A stretch of DNA of 64,000 nucleotides, taken from assembly GCF_947648125.1 (NCBI RefSeq), contig NZ_CANSMR010000005.1, positions 276,775 through 340,774 on the forward strand, read 5' to 3'. Positions within the stretch are counted from its first letter, which is position 1. Each line of letters starts with the position of its first letter. This DNA comes from an uncultured Bradyrhizobium sp. Its GTDB lineage: Bacteria > Pseudomonadota > Alphaproteobacteria > Rhizobiales > Xanthobacteraceae. Under the pieces are notes generated by a model. That model worked only from the letters and a program-made list of their open reading frames with translations. It searched no databases and had not been told where the DNA came from. A program made the position numbers and the translations under genes. Shown here piece by piece: positions 6,787 to 16,207 of this stretch.

Positions 6787-9180
6787 TCAATCCAGCTTCA
6801 CCCTCGACAGCCGCAGCGCGTTGCCGATCACGCTGACCGAGGACAGCGCCATCGCGGCGGCGCCCACCATCGGCGACAGCAGGATGCCGAACAGCGGATA
6901 CAGCACGCCGGCCGCGATCGGCACGCCGGCGGCGTTGTAGACGAAGGCGAACGCCAGATTCTGGCGGATGTTACGCATGGTTGCGACCGACAATCGCCGC
7001 GCCCGGACGAGGCCCGTCAGGTCGCCGGTGAGCAGCGTAATGCCGGCGCTCTCGATCGCGACATCGGTGCCACCGCCCATCGCGATGCCGACATCGGCCG
7101 CGGCGAGCGCCGGCGCGTCGTTGACGCCATCGCCCGCCATCGCGACGGTGCGGCCCTCGCCGCGCAGCCGCTGCACCACCTCGCTCTTGCGCTCCGGCAG
7201 CACGCCGGCCTCGACCTCGTCGATGCCGAGCGTCTTCGCCACCGCGCGCGCGGTGGTCTCATTGTCGCCGGTCAGCATCACGATGCGCAGACCCTCCGTG
7301 CGCAACGCCTTCAGCGCATTCGCGGCTGACGCCTTGACCGGATCGGCAATCGCAATCACGCCGGCGACGCGCCCATCGACCGCGACATAGATCGCCGTCG
7401 CACCATCCCGCCGCGCGGCCTCGGCGGCCTGGTCCAGCGCCGACGTGGCGATCTTCAACTCGCCCATCAGCACGGCGTTACCGAGCGCAACTTGCCTGCC
7501 CTCGACCGTGCCGATCGCGCCCTTGCCGGAGGGCGACGCAAAATTGCTGACGACCGCCGATGCCAGCTTGCGCTCCCTGGCGGACGCGATGATCGCCTGC
7601 GCCAGCGGATGCTCGCTGCCTTGCTCGACGCTGGCGGCACGGCGGAGCAAGTCGTTCTCGTCGACCCCTTCGGCCGCAATGATGCGCACGACCTTCGGCT
7701 TGCCCTCGGTGAGCGTGCCGGTCTTGTCGATCACCAGCGTGTCGATCGCCTCCATCCGCTCCAGCGCCTGTGCGTCGCGGATCAGGATGCCGGAATGCGC
7801 GCCACGGCCGACACCGACCATGATCGACATCGGCGTGGCCAGCCCCAGCGCGCACGGGCAGGCGATGATCAACACCGTGACCGCGGCGACCAGCGCGAAG
7901 GTCAGGCGTGGCTCGGGGCCGAACACCGTCCAGGCGATGAAGGCGAGCACAGCGGCGGCGATCACCGCCGGCACGAACCAGCCGGCGACGCGATCGGCCA
8001 GCCGCTGGATCGGCGCGCGCGAGCGCTGCGCCTTCGCCACCATGTCGACGATGCGCGACAGCATGGTGTCGCGGCCGACCTTCTCGGCGCGCATCGCGAG
8101 GCCGCCGCTCCGGTTGACCGTGCCGCCGATCACGCTATCGCCCTCGGCCTTCGCGACCGGCATCGATTCGCCCGTGACCATGGATTCATCGATGACCGCG
8201 TTGCCCTCGATGACGACGCCATCGACCGGCACCTTCTCACCCGGGCGCACGCGCAGGCGGTCGCCGACCTTGATCGCGTCGATGTCGATGTCCTCGTCGC
8301 CGTGATCGGTAACGCGCCGCGCAGCCTTGGGCGCGAGGCCGAGCAGCGCGCGGATCGCGCCCGTGGTCTGCGCGCGGGCGCGCAATTCCAGCACCTGGCC
8401 GAGCAGCACCAGCACCGTGATGACGGCCGCCGCCTCGAAATACACCGCGACCGCACCATGCATGTCGCGAAACGCCGGCGGGAACAGTTGCGGCGCCAGC
8501 GTCGCGACCACGCTGTAGAGATAGGCGACGCCGACGCCCATCGCGATCAGCGTGAACATGTTGAGGTTGCGCGTGACCACCGACTGCCAGCCGCGCACGA
8601 AGAACGGCGCGCCGGCCCACAGCACGACGGGCGTCGCCAGCACGAACGAGATCCAGTTCGACCAGGCCTGCGGCACCAGATGCATCAGCCCGAGATGGCT
8701 GCCCATCTCGAGCGCAAACACAGGCAGCGTCAGCGCCAGCGCGATCCAGAACCGCCGCGTCATGTCGATCAATTCGGGATCGGGCCCGTCGTCGAGCGAG
8801 ATCTCCTCCGGCTCCAGCGCCATGCCGCAGATCGGGCAGCTGCCGGGACCGACCTGGCGCACTTCCGGATGCATCGGGCAGGTGTAGATCGTGCCGGCCG
8901 GCATCGGCGGCTCCGCCTCGCGCGGCTTGAGGTACTTGTCCGGCTCGGCCTCGAAACGCTCGCGGCAGCGGCCGCTGCAGAACAGGTACTCCTCCCCGTT
9001 GTAGTTGAAACGGTGCTTGGCGGTCGCCGGGTTGACCTTCATGCCGCAGACCGGATCGATCGCGAACGCTGCTTCGGCCGGCGTCGTGTCGTGATCATGC
9101 TTGCCGCCGCAGCAGGAATGCGCGGCCGCGCCATGATGGTGGTGATCCGCGTGCGAATGGTCGTGCTCTGCGTGTGCCAC
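6787..9180 (-). CDS. copper-type heavy-metal P1B ATPase with YHS and metal-binding N-terminal domains
   Basis: A 797-residue inner-membrane pump that exports a soft metal, most likely Cu(I). The CPC transport motif is C441-P-C443 ([14 protein letters not shown]), the phosphorylation site is D485 in DKTGTLTEG, and TGES and [10 protein letters not shown]-type motifs are present ([12 protein letters not shown]). The N-terminus is unusual: a His-rich stretch (first 30 residues, with [11 protein letters not shown] and CCGG), a YHS domain ([17 protein letters not shown], about residues 41-85), then a short heavy-metal-binding domain (YTCPMHPEV and GSCPICGM, about 98-122). No classical HMA domain with GMTCxxC is seen. 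The gene is divergent from a CsoR-family repressor with an operator between them, so copper induction is expected. Confidence 0.93.
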   Translation of the reverse strand: MAHAEHDHSHADHHHHGAAAHSCCGGKHDHDTTPAEAAFAIDPVCGMKVNPATAKHRFNYNGEEYLFCSGRCRERFEAEPDKYLKPREAEPPMPAGTIYTCPMHPEVRQVGPGSCPICGMALEPEEISLDDGPDPELIDMTRRFWIALALTLPVFALEMGSHLGLMHLVPQAWSNWISFVLATPVVLWAGAPFFVRGWQSVVTRNLNMFTLIAMGVGVAYLYSVVATLAPQLFPPAFRDMHGAVAVYFEAAAVITVLVLLGQVLELRARAQTTGAIRALLGLAPKAARRVTDHGDEDIDIDAIKVGDRLRVRPGEKVPVDGVVIEGNAVIDESMVTGESMPVAKAEGDSVIGGTVNRSGGLAMRAEKVGRDTMLSRIVDMVAKAQRSRAPIQRLADRVAGWFVPAVIAAAVLAFIAWTVFGPEPRLTFALVAAVTVLIIACPCALGLATPMSIMVGVGRGAHSGILIRDAQALERMEAIDTLVIDKTGTLTEGKPKVVRIIAAEGVDENDLLRRAASVEQGSEHPLAQAIIASARERKLASAVVSNFASPSGKGAIGTVEGRQVALGNAVLMGELKIATSALDQAAEAARRDGATAIYVAVDGRVAGVIAIADPVKASAANALKALRTEGLRIVMLTGDNETTARAVAKTLGIDEVEAGVLPERKSEVVQRLRGEGRTVAMAGDGVNDAPALAAADVGIAMGGGTDVAIESAGITLLTGDLTGLVRARRLSVATMRNIRQNLAFAFVYNAAGVPIAAGVLYPLFGILLSPMVGAAAMALSSVSVIGNALRLSRVKLD

Positions 9181-9210
9181 GAAACTCTTCCCGGCCGGTA
9201 TCCCGGCCTC

Positions 9211-9239
9211 TTGATTTGTATACCCTAGGGGGGTATATG
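9211..9239 (+). promoter_or_regulatory. predicted promoter of the CsoR-type repressor gene
   Basis: TTGATT at 9211-9216 and TATATG at 9234-9239 are separated by 17 bases, and the operator at 9219-9237 fills the spacer. Transcription would start near 9246, at the preferred ATG, implying a leaderless mRNA. Confidence 0.45.
9219..9237. promoter_or_regulatory. CsoR-type operator between copper ATPase and repressor
   Basis: TATACCCTAGGGGGGTATA is a G/C tract framed by TATA palindromic flanks, the pattern of operators bound by CsoR/RcnR-family tetramers. It lies 39 bases before the ATPase start, so one site can control both directions. Confidence 0.75.
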
Positions 9240-9245
9240 AGACCT

Positions 9246-9521
9246 ATGAGAGACGACGTCAAGACATCCTGTTTAAAACGGCTCAAACGGATCGAGGGTC
9301 AGATCCGCGGGTTGGCCGCCATGGTCGAGGAAGACCGTTATTGCATCGACGTGGTGACGCAGATCGCCGCCGCGCGCGCCGCGCTACGCCGCGTCGAGGA
9401 AGAGGTGCTGCGCGATCATGTCGCCCATTGCGTCGAGCATGCGATCTCGTCCGGCGACAAGGCCGACCAGCGGCGCAAGATCGCCGAGCTGATGGATGTG
9501 ATCGGCCGCGCGGATAGGTGA
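9246..9521 (+). CDS. metal-sensing transcriptional repressor, CsoR/RcnR (DUF156) family
   Basis: The 91-residue all-helical protein matches CsoR. The family opening CLKRLKRIEGQIRGLAAMVEEDRYC is present. The copper ligands C33, H58 and C62 keep the Cys-His-Cys pattern typical of Cu(I)-binding CsoR, rather than the His-rich pattern of nickel/cobalt RcnR or the Cys pair of persulfide sensors. Cu(I) binding is expected to release the operator. An in-frame ATG at 9237 overlaps the operator and -10 box, so the ATG at 9246 is preferred. The gene is divergent from the copper-type ATPase, consistent with a two-gene copper detoxification module. It has no ribosome binding site at 9246, consistent with leaderless translation. 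Confidence 0.9.
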   Translation: MRDDVKTSCLKRLKRIEGQIRGLAAMVEEDRYCIDVVTQIAAARAALRRVEEEVLRDHVAHCVEHAISSGDKADQRRKIAELMDVIGRADR

Positions 9522-9556
9522 GCGCTCTTTGGCTGCGCCCCGTCCACACATTCAAT

Positions 9557-9687
9557 GTCGTCCCTGCGAAAGCAGGGACCCATAACCACAGGACGTGGGG
9601 ATGAAGCGAGCTGGGGCCACAGCGTCGCGCAACAACAGTGCACTGTGGTTATGGGTCCCGGGTCGCGCTTTGCTTGCCCGGGACGAC
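9557..9687. repeat. palindromic intergenic repeat, family A, copy 1
   Basis: Opens GTCGTCCCTGCGAAAGCAGGGACCC and ATAACCACA, closes with TGTGGTTATGGGTCC and GGGACGAC. Each arm is itself a hairpin, so the whole can fold as a two-armed structure. Three further copies lie at 19854, 22764 and 24197. It separates the CsoR gene from the convergent ychF. Confidence 0.9.
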
Positions 9688-9715
9688 GAATGGAGAAACC
9701 GAAGCTAGACCGCGC

Positions 9716-10813
9716 TCAGGTATTGAACCTGAAATGCATGACGTCGCCGTCGGCGACGACGTAGTCCTTGCCTTCCAGCCGGAGCTTGCCGGCATCGCGT
9801 GCGCCGGCTTCGCCGTTGCCGGCGATGTAATCCTCATACGCGATGGTCTCGGCGCGAATAAAACCCTTCTCGAAATCGGTATGGATCACGCCGGCGGCGG
9901 CAGGCGCCTTGGTGCCGCGGTCGATGGTCCAGGCGCGCGCTTCCTTCGGGCCGACGGTGAAATAGGTGATGAGGTCGAGCAACTGGTAGCCGGCGCGGAT
10001 CAGCCGGTCGAGCCCGGCCTCTTCGAGGCCCAGCGTCTCCAGGAACTCGGCGCGCTCGGCGCGCGACAGCGTCGCGATCTCGGATTCGATCTTGGCCGAG
10101 ATCACGACCGCGACCGCGCCTTCCTTCTCGGCTTGCTCGAACACCGCCTTGGAGAAATTGTTGCCGTCCTTGGCCGAGCCTTCCTCGACGTTGCAGACAT
10201 AGAGCACGGGCTTCGAGGTCAGGAGCCCGAGCATGCGGAACGCGCGCTCCTCTTCCGGCTTGCGCTCGAGCGCACGCGCCGGCTTGCCGTCACGCAACAG
10301 CACCAGCGCGCGGTTGACGAGCTCGAGCTGCTCCTTGGCTTCCTTGTCGTTGCCCTTGGCCTTCTTCGACAAATTGTCGACCCGCTTCTCGAGGCTGTCG
10401 AGATCGGACAGCATCAGCTCGGTCTCGATGGTCTCGATGTCGGCCAGCGGCGCGATCTTGCCTTCGACATGGGTGATGTCGGAGTCCTCGAAGCAGCGCA
10501 CCACATGGGCAATCGCATCGACCTCGCGGATGTTGGCGAGGAACTGGTTGCCGAGACCTTCGCCCTGCGACGCACCGCGCACCAGGCCCGCGATATCGAC
10601 GAAGGTCAGCCGGGTCGGGATGATTTGCCCGGATTTCGCGACCGTTGCGAGCTTCTCCAGCCGCGGATCGGGCACCGCCACCTCACCGACATTCGGCTCG
10701 ATGGTGCAGAACGGATAGTTCGCCGCCTGGGCGGCCGCCGTCTCGGTCAGCGCATTGAACAGCGTCGACTTGCCGACGTTCGGCAGCCCGACGATCCCGC
10801 ATTTGAATCCCAT
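9716..10813 (-). CDS. ychF: redox-regulated ATPase YchF (Obg-family)
   Basis: This 365-residue protein is YchF, also called EngD, an Obg-family P-loop protein that prefers ATP over GTP and associates with ribosomes. The P-loop is [14 protein letters not shown] near the N-terminus, followed by a switch region with [23 protein letters not shown] helical coiled-coil insertion ([19 protein letters not shown]) is followed by the base-recognition segment LYVCNVEE, where YchF has Asn-Val/Met-x-Glu in place of the GTPase NKxD. The C-terminal TGS domain contains [15 protein letters not shown] and [18 protein letters not shown]. It lies next to pth, a widespread gene pair, both on the minus strand. Confidence 0.97.
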   Translation of the reverse strand: MGFKCGIVGLPNVGKSTLFNALTETAAAQAANYPFCTIEPNVGEVAVPDPRLEKLATVAKSGQIIPTRLTFVDIAGLVRGASQGEGLGNQFLANIREVDAIAHVVRCFEDSDITHVEGKIAPLADIETIETELMLSDLDSLEKRVDNLSKKAKGNDKEAKEQLELVNRALVLLRDGKPARALERKPEEERAFRMLGLLTSKPVLYVCNVEEGSAKDGNNFSKAVFEQAEKEGAVAVVISAKIESEIATLSRAERAEFLETLGLEEAGLDRLIRAGYQLLDLITYFTVGPKEARAWTIDRGTKAPAAAGVIHTDFEKGFIRAETIAYEDYIAGNGEAGARDAGKLRLEGKDYVVADGDVMHFRFNT

Positions 10814-10863
10814 GTTGGTCCCGATCTCTCGCGCTCACGCTGCGCGGCTAAACTGAGTGGGGT

Positions 10864-10961
10864 CGTCATACGCGGGCTTGACCCGCGTATCCATCCCACT
10901 GGAAAGAGTGGATCGCCGGGTCATCCCCGATCAGGTCGGGGACAGGCGCCCGGCGATGACG
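10864..10961. repeat. palindromic repeat, family C (CGGGCTTGACCCG core)
   Basis: Contains the hairpin ACGCGGGCTTGACCCGCGT, then a second arm pair CGCCGGG/CCCGGCG with an inner CCCCGATCAGGTCGGGG, ending in GATGAC, the complement of the opening GTCAT. It fills the gap between pth and ychF. Short single-hairpin relatives occur at 24637, 34011 and 43834. Confidence 0.8.
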
Positions 10962-10966
10962 AGGGT

Positions 10967-11572
10967 CTACTTCGGCCCCTCGTCCTTGGTGTCGAAAAAT
11001 CCCTTGGCCTGCATCGTCAGATGCACCTTGTTGGCGAACGAGGCGTCGTGCCCCGCAGCCAGCAGGCCGGCATTGTCGGCGACGGCCTGGCACAAGGCCT
11101 CCACCCACGCGCGGTCGCTCTTGGCGAAGTCCGACAGCACGTGGCTGTGCACGAGCTCCTTGACGCCGGGATGACCGATCCCGAGCCGCACCCGCCGATA
11201 TTCGTTGCCGATATGCGCGGAGATCGAGCGCAGTCCATTATGGCCGGCAATCCCGCCGCCGATCTTGACCCGCACCTTGGCGGGCGGCAGTTCGAGCTCG
11301 TCCTGGAACACGGTGATGTCGGTGGGGGCGAGCTTGAAGAAGTTCGCCGCTTCCTGCACCGCGCGTCCGGACTCGTTCATGTAGGTGGTCGGCTTTAACA
11401 GCACGACCTTCTCACGATCGACCACGCCTTCGGAGGCCTCGCCCTGAAAGCGACGGCGCCATGGTGCGAAACCATGACGCCGTGCAATCTCGTCGACCGC
11501 CAGAAAACCGATGTTGTGCCGGTTGCTGGCGTATTTCGCGCCAGGATTACCGAGACCGACAAAAAGGCGCAT
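10967..11572 (-). CDS. pth: peptidyl-tRNA hydrolase
   Basis: The 201-residue enzyme releases tRNA from peptidyl-tRNA that drops off ribosomes. The start at 11572 gives the expected [23 protein letters not shown]; the family Asn and catalytic His are in the NRHNIGF segment. Further motifs are [44 protein letters not shown] and [12 protein letters not shown]. The C-terminal tail [10 protein letters not shown] is extended relative to E. coli. An ATG at 11587 would add only five residues. The gene lies between rplY and ychF in the same direction, a common alphaproteobacterial order (rplY-pth-ychF), so the three may form an operon. Confidence 0.97.
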   Translation of the reverse strand: MRLFVGLGNPGAKYASNRHNIGFLAVDEIARRHGFAPWRRRFQGEASEGVVDREKVVLLKPTTYMNESGRAVQEAANFFKLAPTDITVFQDELELPPAKVRVKIGGGIAGHNGLRSISAHIGNEYRRVRLGIGHPGVKELVHSHVLSDFAKSDRAWVEALCQAVADNAGLLAAGHDASFANKVHLTMQAKGFFDTKDEGPK

Positions 11573-11627
11573 GGCGCGGCATCCCACGTCGGCGCGCCAT
11601 CAGACGATCGCGCGCCGACCTGATCGA

Positions 11628-12353
11628 TTACTTCTTCTTGTCGCCACCGCCGGCGGGAGCCTTGGCACCCGCGGCCGGAGCCGCAGCGCCCGCAGCCGGA
11701 GCCGCCGCAGCGGCCGGAGCTGCAGCACCCGCGGCCGGAGCCGCGCCACCAGCAGCCGCCGCAGCTGCGGCCTTCTGCTCTTCGGCGTAGCCGGACGGCG
11801 GCACGATGGTGACCAGCGTCGCGTCCTCGCGGGTCAGCGACTTCACGCCCTTGGGCAGCTTGACCTCGGAGAGATGCAGCGAGTAGCTGATCTCGAGGCT
11901 GCCGACGTCGACTTCGATGTATTGCGGAATGTTGTCGACCGCGCACTCGAGTTCGAGCGCGTGGGTGACGATGTTCACGGTGCCGCCGCGCTTGATGCCG
12001 GGGGCGGTTTCCGCGTTCACGACGTGCAGCGGCACGCTGACGCGGATGGTCGCGCCTTCGCCGAGCCGCATGAAGTCGACATGGATCGGGAAGTCCTTCA
12101 CCGGGTCGAGGTGGAAGTCGCGCGGAATCACGCGGTGCTTCTTGCCCTCGAGGTCGATGTCATAGATCGTGGTCAGGAACCGGCCCGCCAGGATGCGCTG
12201 GCGCAGTTCACGATCGTCGACCGAGATGGTGACGGGGGGCTGGTTGTCTCCGTAGATCACTCCGGGAACTCTCCCGGCGCGACGCTCTGCCCGGGCGGCC
12301 CCCTTGCCGCTCTTCGGACGCGCGGTCGCCTTCAATTCCTTGACGGTCGCCAT
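11628..12353 (-). CDS. rplY: 50S ribosomal protein L25/general stress protein Ctc
   Basis: The 241-residue protein is the long TL5/Ctc form of L25, which binds 5S rRNA in the large subunit. The N-terminal L25 domain holds ELKATARPKSGKGAARAERR and RVPGVIYGDNQPPVTISV. The second, TL5-type beta domain follows (IRVSVPLHVVNAETAPGIKRGG; EVDVGSLEISYSLHLSEV). The last 55 or so residues are a low-complexity Ala/Pro/Gly tail ending GGGDKKK, encoded by imperfect GCCGCAGCGCCCGC-type repeats. Such tails are usual in rhizobial L25 and vary in length between strains. It is the first gene of the rplY-pth-ychF set on the minus strand. Confidence 0.96.
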   Translation of the reverse strand: MATVKELKATARPKSGKGAARAERRAGRVPGVIYGDNQPPVTISVDDRELRQRILAGRFLTTIYDIDLEGKKHRVIPRDFHLDPVKDFPIHVDFMRLGEGATIRVSVPLHVVNAETAPGIKRGGTVNIVTHALELECAVDNIPQYIEVDVGSLEISYSLHLSEVKLPKGVKSLTREDATLVTIVPPSGYAEEQKAAAAAAAGGAAPAAGAAAPAAAAAPAAGAAAPAAGAKAPAGGGDKKK

Positions 12354-12538
12354 AGCGTTAAGTCCTTGTATTTAAAAAGTTAAAGGCCGCAGCGCGGCCC
12401 ATGCTCAGGTCCACAGCAAGCCTCCAGGGGTGCGGGGGCCGCGGACGTGGCGGGCTTTTAGCCCCAAAGGGCCGAAATGACAAGGAAATGAAGGAAATTT
12501 TCTTGCTTCACCCTCCCCTGGAGGGGGAGGGTGGAAGA

Positions 12539-12799
12539 TCAACCCGCCGAACCGCCGAGCTTGGCTTCCAGCGCGGCGATCCTCGCCTTCAACGCCTCGT
12601 TCTCCTCGCGCGCCAGGCGGGCCATGTCCTTGACCGCGTCGAATTCCTCGCGCTTGACCACGTCGAGGTCGCGCAGGATCCGTTCGGCCTGGTTGCGCAT
12701 GACCGTGTCGACCTCACGCTTGACGCCCTGGGCAGCGCCCGCGGCATCGTTCATCAGACGGCCGATCTCATCGAAAAACCGGTTGCTGGTCTGGGTCAT
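12539..12799 (-). CDS. ubiK: ubiquinone biosynthesis accessory factor UbiK (BMFP domain)
   Basis: The 86-residue protein starting MTQTSNRFFDEIGRLM has the BMFP (DUF526) pattern: a short N-terminal amphipathic helix, DAAGAAQGVKREVDTVMRNQAERILRDL, and a C-terminal coiled coil, EEFDAVKDMARLAREENEALKARIAALEAKL. UbiK in E. coli assists the soluble Ubi complex in aerobic ubiquinone synthesis; this role is inferred from family. A start at 12865 would add 22 residues of no family resemblance. It is divergent from the dienelactone hydrolase gene. Confidence 0.85.
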   Translation of the reverse strand: MTQTSNRFFDEIGRLMNDAAGAAQGVKREVDTVMRNQAERILRDLDVVKREEFDAVKDMARLAREENEALKARIAALEAKLGGSAG

Positions 12800-12976
12800 C
12801 TCGCAAAACTCTCCGCGTTCACTGGCTAGCCAGAAGACAATGGCGATCCCCGCCATCCGGTTCAAGTCCGCCGCGAATGGCAGACCTTACGGGCACTTGC
12901 CTTGTCATGCTCCGGTTTCCTTGCAATCGTATGAACTCACAACAGAAATCGCACACACAACGCGAGCGGAAGCGCC

Positions 12977-13708
12977 ATGATCGAGCAGACCGTCGAGATC
13001 CCGACCAAGGACGGCAAGACCACCACCTTCATCACCCATCCCGAGCGCGGCGGCCCCTTCCCTGTCGTCATCTTCTACATGGATGCGCCTGCGATCCGCG
13101 AGGAGCTGCGCGACATGGCGCGCCGGCTCGGCACGTCAGGATATTACGTGATGCTGCCCAATATGTATTACCGCGCCGGCGTGATGGAGCTCGGCCCGAT
13201 CAATCCCGATCCGGAATCGCCCGAGCGCAAGCGGATGTTCGAGCTGATGCACTCGCTCAACATCCCGCTGGTCATGGATGACACCAAAGGCCTGCTCGCC
13301 TACGCCGAGACGCAGAAGGCGGCCAACACCAGGATCATCGGCACGGTCGGCTATTGCATGAGCGGCCGCTATGCGGTGAACGCGGCGACGCATTTCGGCG
13401 ATCGCGTCAAGGCCGCCGCCTCGGTCTACGGCACGCATCTGGCGACCGACCAGCCCGACAGCCCGCATCTCGCCGCACAGAAGACCAAGGCCGAGCTCTA
13501 TTTCGCCTGCGCCGAGACCGACATCTACGCGCCGGCGGAGATCATCGAGCAGGTGAAGGCGGGCATGAAAGGCTCGAACAACGAGGTCGAGATCTATCCC
13601 GGCACCCATCATGGCTTCGCCTTCCCCAAGCGCCCGGTCTACGACCGCGACGCCGCCGAACGCCATTGGGAGCGCCTGCTCGCGCTCTATCGCCGCAACC
13701 TGGTCTGA
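12977..13708 (+). CDS. dienelactone hydrolase family protein
   Basis: The 243-residue alpha/beta hydrolase has the dienelactone hydrolase triad: nucleophile C127 in GYCMSGRYAV, an acidic residue in ACAETDIYAP, and histidine in GTHHGFAFPKRPVYD. Cys as nucleophile and the FYMDAPAIREELRDMARRL opening (where lid residues line the pocket) fit the family. In catabolic clusters such enzymes open dienelactones, but here no aromatic pathway genes are near, so a general carboxymethylenebutenolidase-like esterase is all that can be said. The ATG follows GCGAGCGGAAGCGCC. A GNAT gene follows 16 bases after the stop. Confidence 0.9.
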   Translation: MIEQTVEIPTKDGKTTTFITHPERGGPFPVVIFYMDAPAIREELRDMARRLGTSGYYVMLPNMYYRAGVMELGPINPDPESPERKRMFELMHSLNIPLVMDDTKGLLAYAETQKAANTRIIGTVGYCMSGRYAVNAATHFGDRVKAAASVYGTHLATDQPDSPHLAAQKTKAELYFACAETDIYAPAEIIEQVKAGMKGSNNEVEIYPGTHHGFAFPKRPVYDRDAAERHWERLLALYRRNLV

Positions 13709-13724
13709 GGCCCGAAGCACAGGG

Positions 13725-14216
13725 ATGGCGGACGCCGCGCGCATTCGAGACTACCGAAGCTCCGACGCCGACGCGGTGAACCGGCTTGCTGTTGCCGCCT
13801 TCGAGCAATTCCACGACGCCTTCAACGACTGGCCGGCGATGCGCGCCGGCCTTTCAAAAACCTCCGAATTGAGTTCCGGCGGCGAGATCATCGTCGCCGA
13901 GCTCGGCGACCGGCTGGCCGGCGCGGTCGGCTATTTTGGGCCCGGCGTCAAAAAGGCCGCATTCTTCGATCAGGCATGGCCGGTCATTCGCATGCTGGCG
14001 GTCGACCCCGTCGACAGGGGCAAGGGACTCGGGCATGCGTTGACGTCGGAATGCCTCGCCAGGGCGCGGCGCGACCGGTGCCGGACCATTGCGCTTCACA
14101 CGAGCCCCACCATGACGGTCGCCTTGCCGATGTATCTCAGGATGGGCTTCAGCAAGGTGCATGACGCTCCGCCCATTCATGGCGTGCCCTACGCCGTCTA
14201 CACGAAAGCGCTCTGA
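13725..14216 (+). CDS. GNAT family N-acetyltransferase
   Basis: The 163-residue protein begins [21 protein letters not shown] and has the GNAT core: a beta strand with [22 protein letters not shown], where RGKGLG is the acetyl-CoA pyrophosphate loop (motif A), and a C-terminal [12 protein letters not shown], the usual motif B with Tyr-x-x-x-GF. The ATG at 13725 is preceded by ACAGGG and keeps it clear of the upstream gene; the longer open frame overlaps the hydrolase. The substrate is unknown. Five bases separate it from lgt, so translational coupling is likely. Confidence 0.88.
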   Translation: MADAARIRDYRSSDADAVNRLAVAAFEQFHDAFNDWPAMRAGLSKTSELSSGGEIIVAELGDRLAGAVGYFGPGVKKAAFFDQAWPVIRMLAVDPVDRGKGLGHALTSECLARARRDRCRTIALHTSPTMTVALPMYLRMGFSKVHDAPPIHGVPYAVYTKAL

Positions 14217-14221
14217 TCCCG

Positions 14222-15064
14222 ATGCCGTTTCTGCTGATCGACTTTCCGGTGTTCAACCCCGTCGCGCTTGCGCTCGGGCCGATCGTGATCCGCTGGTATG
14301 CGCTGGCCTATATCGTCGGCATCGTGCTGGGCTGGATCTACGCCCGCTCGCTGATCAAGAAGCAGCGGCTGTGGGGCGGCCCGGCGCCGATCACGCTGCC
14401 GCAGCTCGACGATTTCATCCTCTGGGTCACGATCGGCATCATCGTCGGCGGCCGCACCGGCTACGTGCTGTTCTACAACCTGCCCTTCTTCATCGCGCAC
14501 CCGTCCGAGATCCTCGAACTGTGGAAGGGCGGCATGTCGTTCCACGGCGGCTTCCTCGGCTGCGTCGCCGCGGTGATGCTGTTTGCCCGCCGCAACAACA
14601 TTCCGATCCTGTCGCTTGGCGACATCACCACCGCGGTCGCGCCGATCGGGCTGTTCCTCGGCCGGCTCGCCAATTTCATCAACAGCGAATTGTGGGGCCG
14701 TCACGCCGATCCAAGCCTGCCCTGGGCCATGATCTTCCCCAATGGCGGACCGCTGCCGCGCCATCCGAGCCAACTCTACGAGGCCGGGCTCGAGGGCATC
14801 GTGCTGTTCACTGCACTGGCGATCATGATCCGGATGGGCGCGCTGAAGCGGCCCGGCCTGATCCTCGGCAGCTTCATCACGATCTACGGCATTGCCCGGA
14901 TCATCGGCGAGCATTTCAGGGAGCCCGATCCGCAGCTCGGATTCCTGTGGGGCGGATTAACGATGGGGATGCTGCTGTCGGTGCCAATGATCATTGTGGG
15001 CGCTATCATCATCACGGCCGCCGTTCGCCGCAGGGCGAACGGGCCGGCGCCGCGTTCAACCTAA
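14222..15064 (+). CDS. lgt: prolipoprotein diacylglyceryl transferase
   Basis: The 280-residue inner-membrane enzyme transfers diacylglyceryl from phosphatidylglycerol to the lipobox cysteine of prolipoproteins, the first lipoprotein maturation step. Several transmembrane helices are evident. Diagnostic segments are [41 protein letters not shown], and the Lgt signature [18 protein letters not shown] with the essential Arg. [12 protein letters not shown] completes the set. The start at 14222 follows GATCCCG. The next gene starts 24 bases downstream at a GTG. Confidence 0.97.
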   Translation: MPFLLIDFPVFNPVALALGPIVIRWYALAYIVGIVLGWIYARSLIKKQRLWGGPAPITLPQLDDFILWVTIGIIVGGRTGYVLFYNLPFFIAHPSEILELWKGGMSFHGGFLGCVAAVMLFARRNNIPILSLGDITTAVAPIGLFLGRLANFINSELWGRHADPSLPWAMIFPNGGPLPRHPSQLYEAGLEGIVLFTALAIMIRMGALKRPGLILGSFITIYGIARIIGEHFREPDPQLGFLWGGLTMGMLLSVPMIIVGAIIITAAVRRRANGPAPRST

Positions 15065-15088
15065 AGCAAGTGCAATCCAAGGAAGGCC

Positions 15089-16207
15089 GTGAGCGAACCC
15101 TCCCCACTGCTGGATGAGATCAGGAAGCTGATCAAGCTGTCCGGGCCGATGCCGGTCTGGCGCTACATGGAATTGTGCCTGATGCATCCGCGCTACGGCT
15201 ACTATTTGTCGCGCGATCCGCTCGGCCGCGAGGGCGATTTCACCACGGCGCCCGAGGTCAGCCAGATGTTCGGCGAACTGCTCGGGCTCTGGAGCGCCTC
15301 GATCTGGCGCGCGATCGGCTCGCCGGACACGTTCCGCCTGATCGAGCTCGGGCCCGGCCGCGGCACCATGATGTCGGATGCGCTGCGTGCGCTGCGCGTA
15401 CTGCCACCGCTCTACCAGTCGCTCAGCATCCACCTCGTCGAGGTCAACCCGGTGCTGCGCGAGAAGCAGCACGCCACGCTGACCGGCGTGCGCAACATCA
15501 CCTGGCACGACAGCATCGACGACGTGCCGGACGGACCGGCGGTGATCCTCGCCAACGAATATTTCGACGTGCTGCCGATCCACCAGATGGTCCGCCGCGA
15601 GACCGGCTGGCACGAGCGCACGGTCGGAATGGACGCCAATGGCAGCCTGTATTTCGCGCCCGCCGCCGAGCCGACGCCGCATTTCGAGCTGCTGCTGCCG
15701 CCGCTGGTGCGCGCCGCCCCGCTCGGCGCGGTGTTCGAATGGCGGCCCGACAGCGAGATCATGAAGCTCGCAACGCGCCTGCGCGACCAGGACGGCGCCG
15801 CGCTGATCATCGATTACGGCCATCTGCGCAGCGACGCCGGCGACACCTTCCAGGCGATCGCGCGCCACAGCTTCGCCGATCCGCTGAAGAACCCGGGAAA
15901 GGCCGACGTGACGGCGCATGTCGATTTCCAGGCCTTGGCGCGGGCCGCCGAGGATGTCGGCGCGCGCGTCCACGGGCCGGCGACGCAGGGCGACTTCCTC
16001 AAGCGCCTCGGCGTCGAGGCCCGGGCCGCGGGATTGATGGCGAAGGCCTCACCCGAGGTCTCCGCCGACATTGCCGGCGCGCTGAAACGCCTGACCGATT
16101 CCGGGCGCGGCGGGATGGGCTCGATGTTCAAGGTCATGGCCATCTCCGACCCGCACCTCACCTCGATCGCTGGCCTCAGCGATCCGCCTGACGAGACCGA
16201 ACAATGA
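15089..16207 (+). CDS. class I SAM-dependent methyltransferase, MidA/NDUFAF7 family
   Basis: The 372-residue protein begins at GTG (15089) after GGAAGG. The family opening WRYMELCLMHPRYGYYLSRDPLGREGDFTTAPEVSQMFGELLG is the mark of the MidA/COG1565 group. The SAM-binding loop is RLIELGPGRGTMMSD and the acidic strand LVEVNPVLR. In mitochondria the orthologue NDUFAF7 methylates an arginine of complex I subunit NDUFS2; the same is plausible here since the bacterium should have a NuoD homologue, but this is inferred. The stop overlaps the start of pgeF (ATGA), so the two are translationally coupled, and lgt is just upstream. Confidence 0.9.
   Translation: MSEPSPLLDEIRKLIKLSGPMPVWRYMELCLMHPRYGYYLSRDPLGREGDFTTAPEVSQMFGELLGLWSASIWRAIGSPDTFRLIELGPGRGTMMSDALRALRVLPPLYQSLSIHLVEVNPVLREKQHATLTGVRNITWHDSIDDVPDGPAVILANEYFDVLPIHQMVRRETGWHERTVGMDANGSLYFAPAAEPTPHFELLLPPLVRAAPLGAVFEWRPDSEIMKLATRLRDQDGAALIIDYGHLRSDAGDTFQAIARHSFADPLKNPGKADVTAHVDFQALARAAEDVGARVHGPATQGDFLKRLGVEARAAGLMAKASPEVSADIAGALKRLTDSGRGGMGSMFKVMAISDPHLTSIAGLSDPPDETEQ

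Noticed and set aside
7492-9228. 578-codon plus-strand frame opposite the copper ATPase
   Set aside because: Ends through the csoR operator and has low-complexity Arg/Asp/His sequence only.
9638-11398. 586-codon plus-strand frame opposite ychF and pth
   Set aside because: Starts in a repeat and covers two well-defined minus-strand genes.
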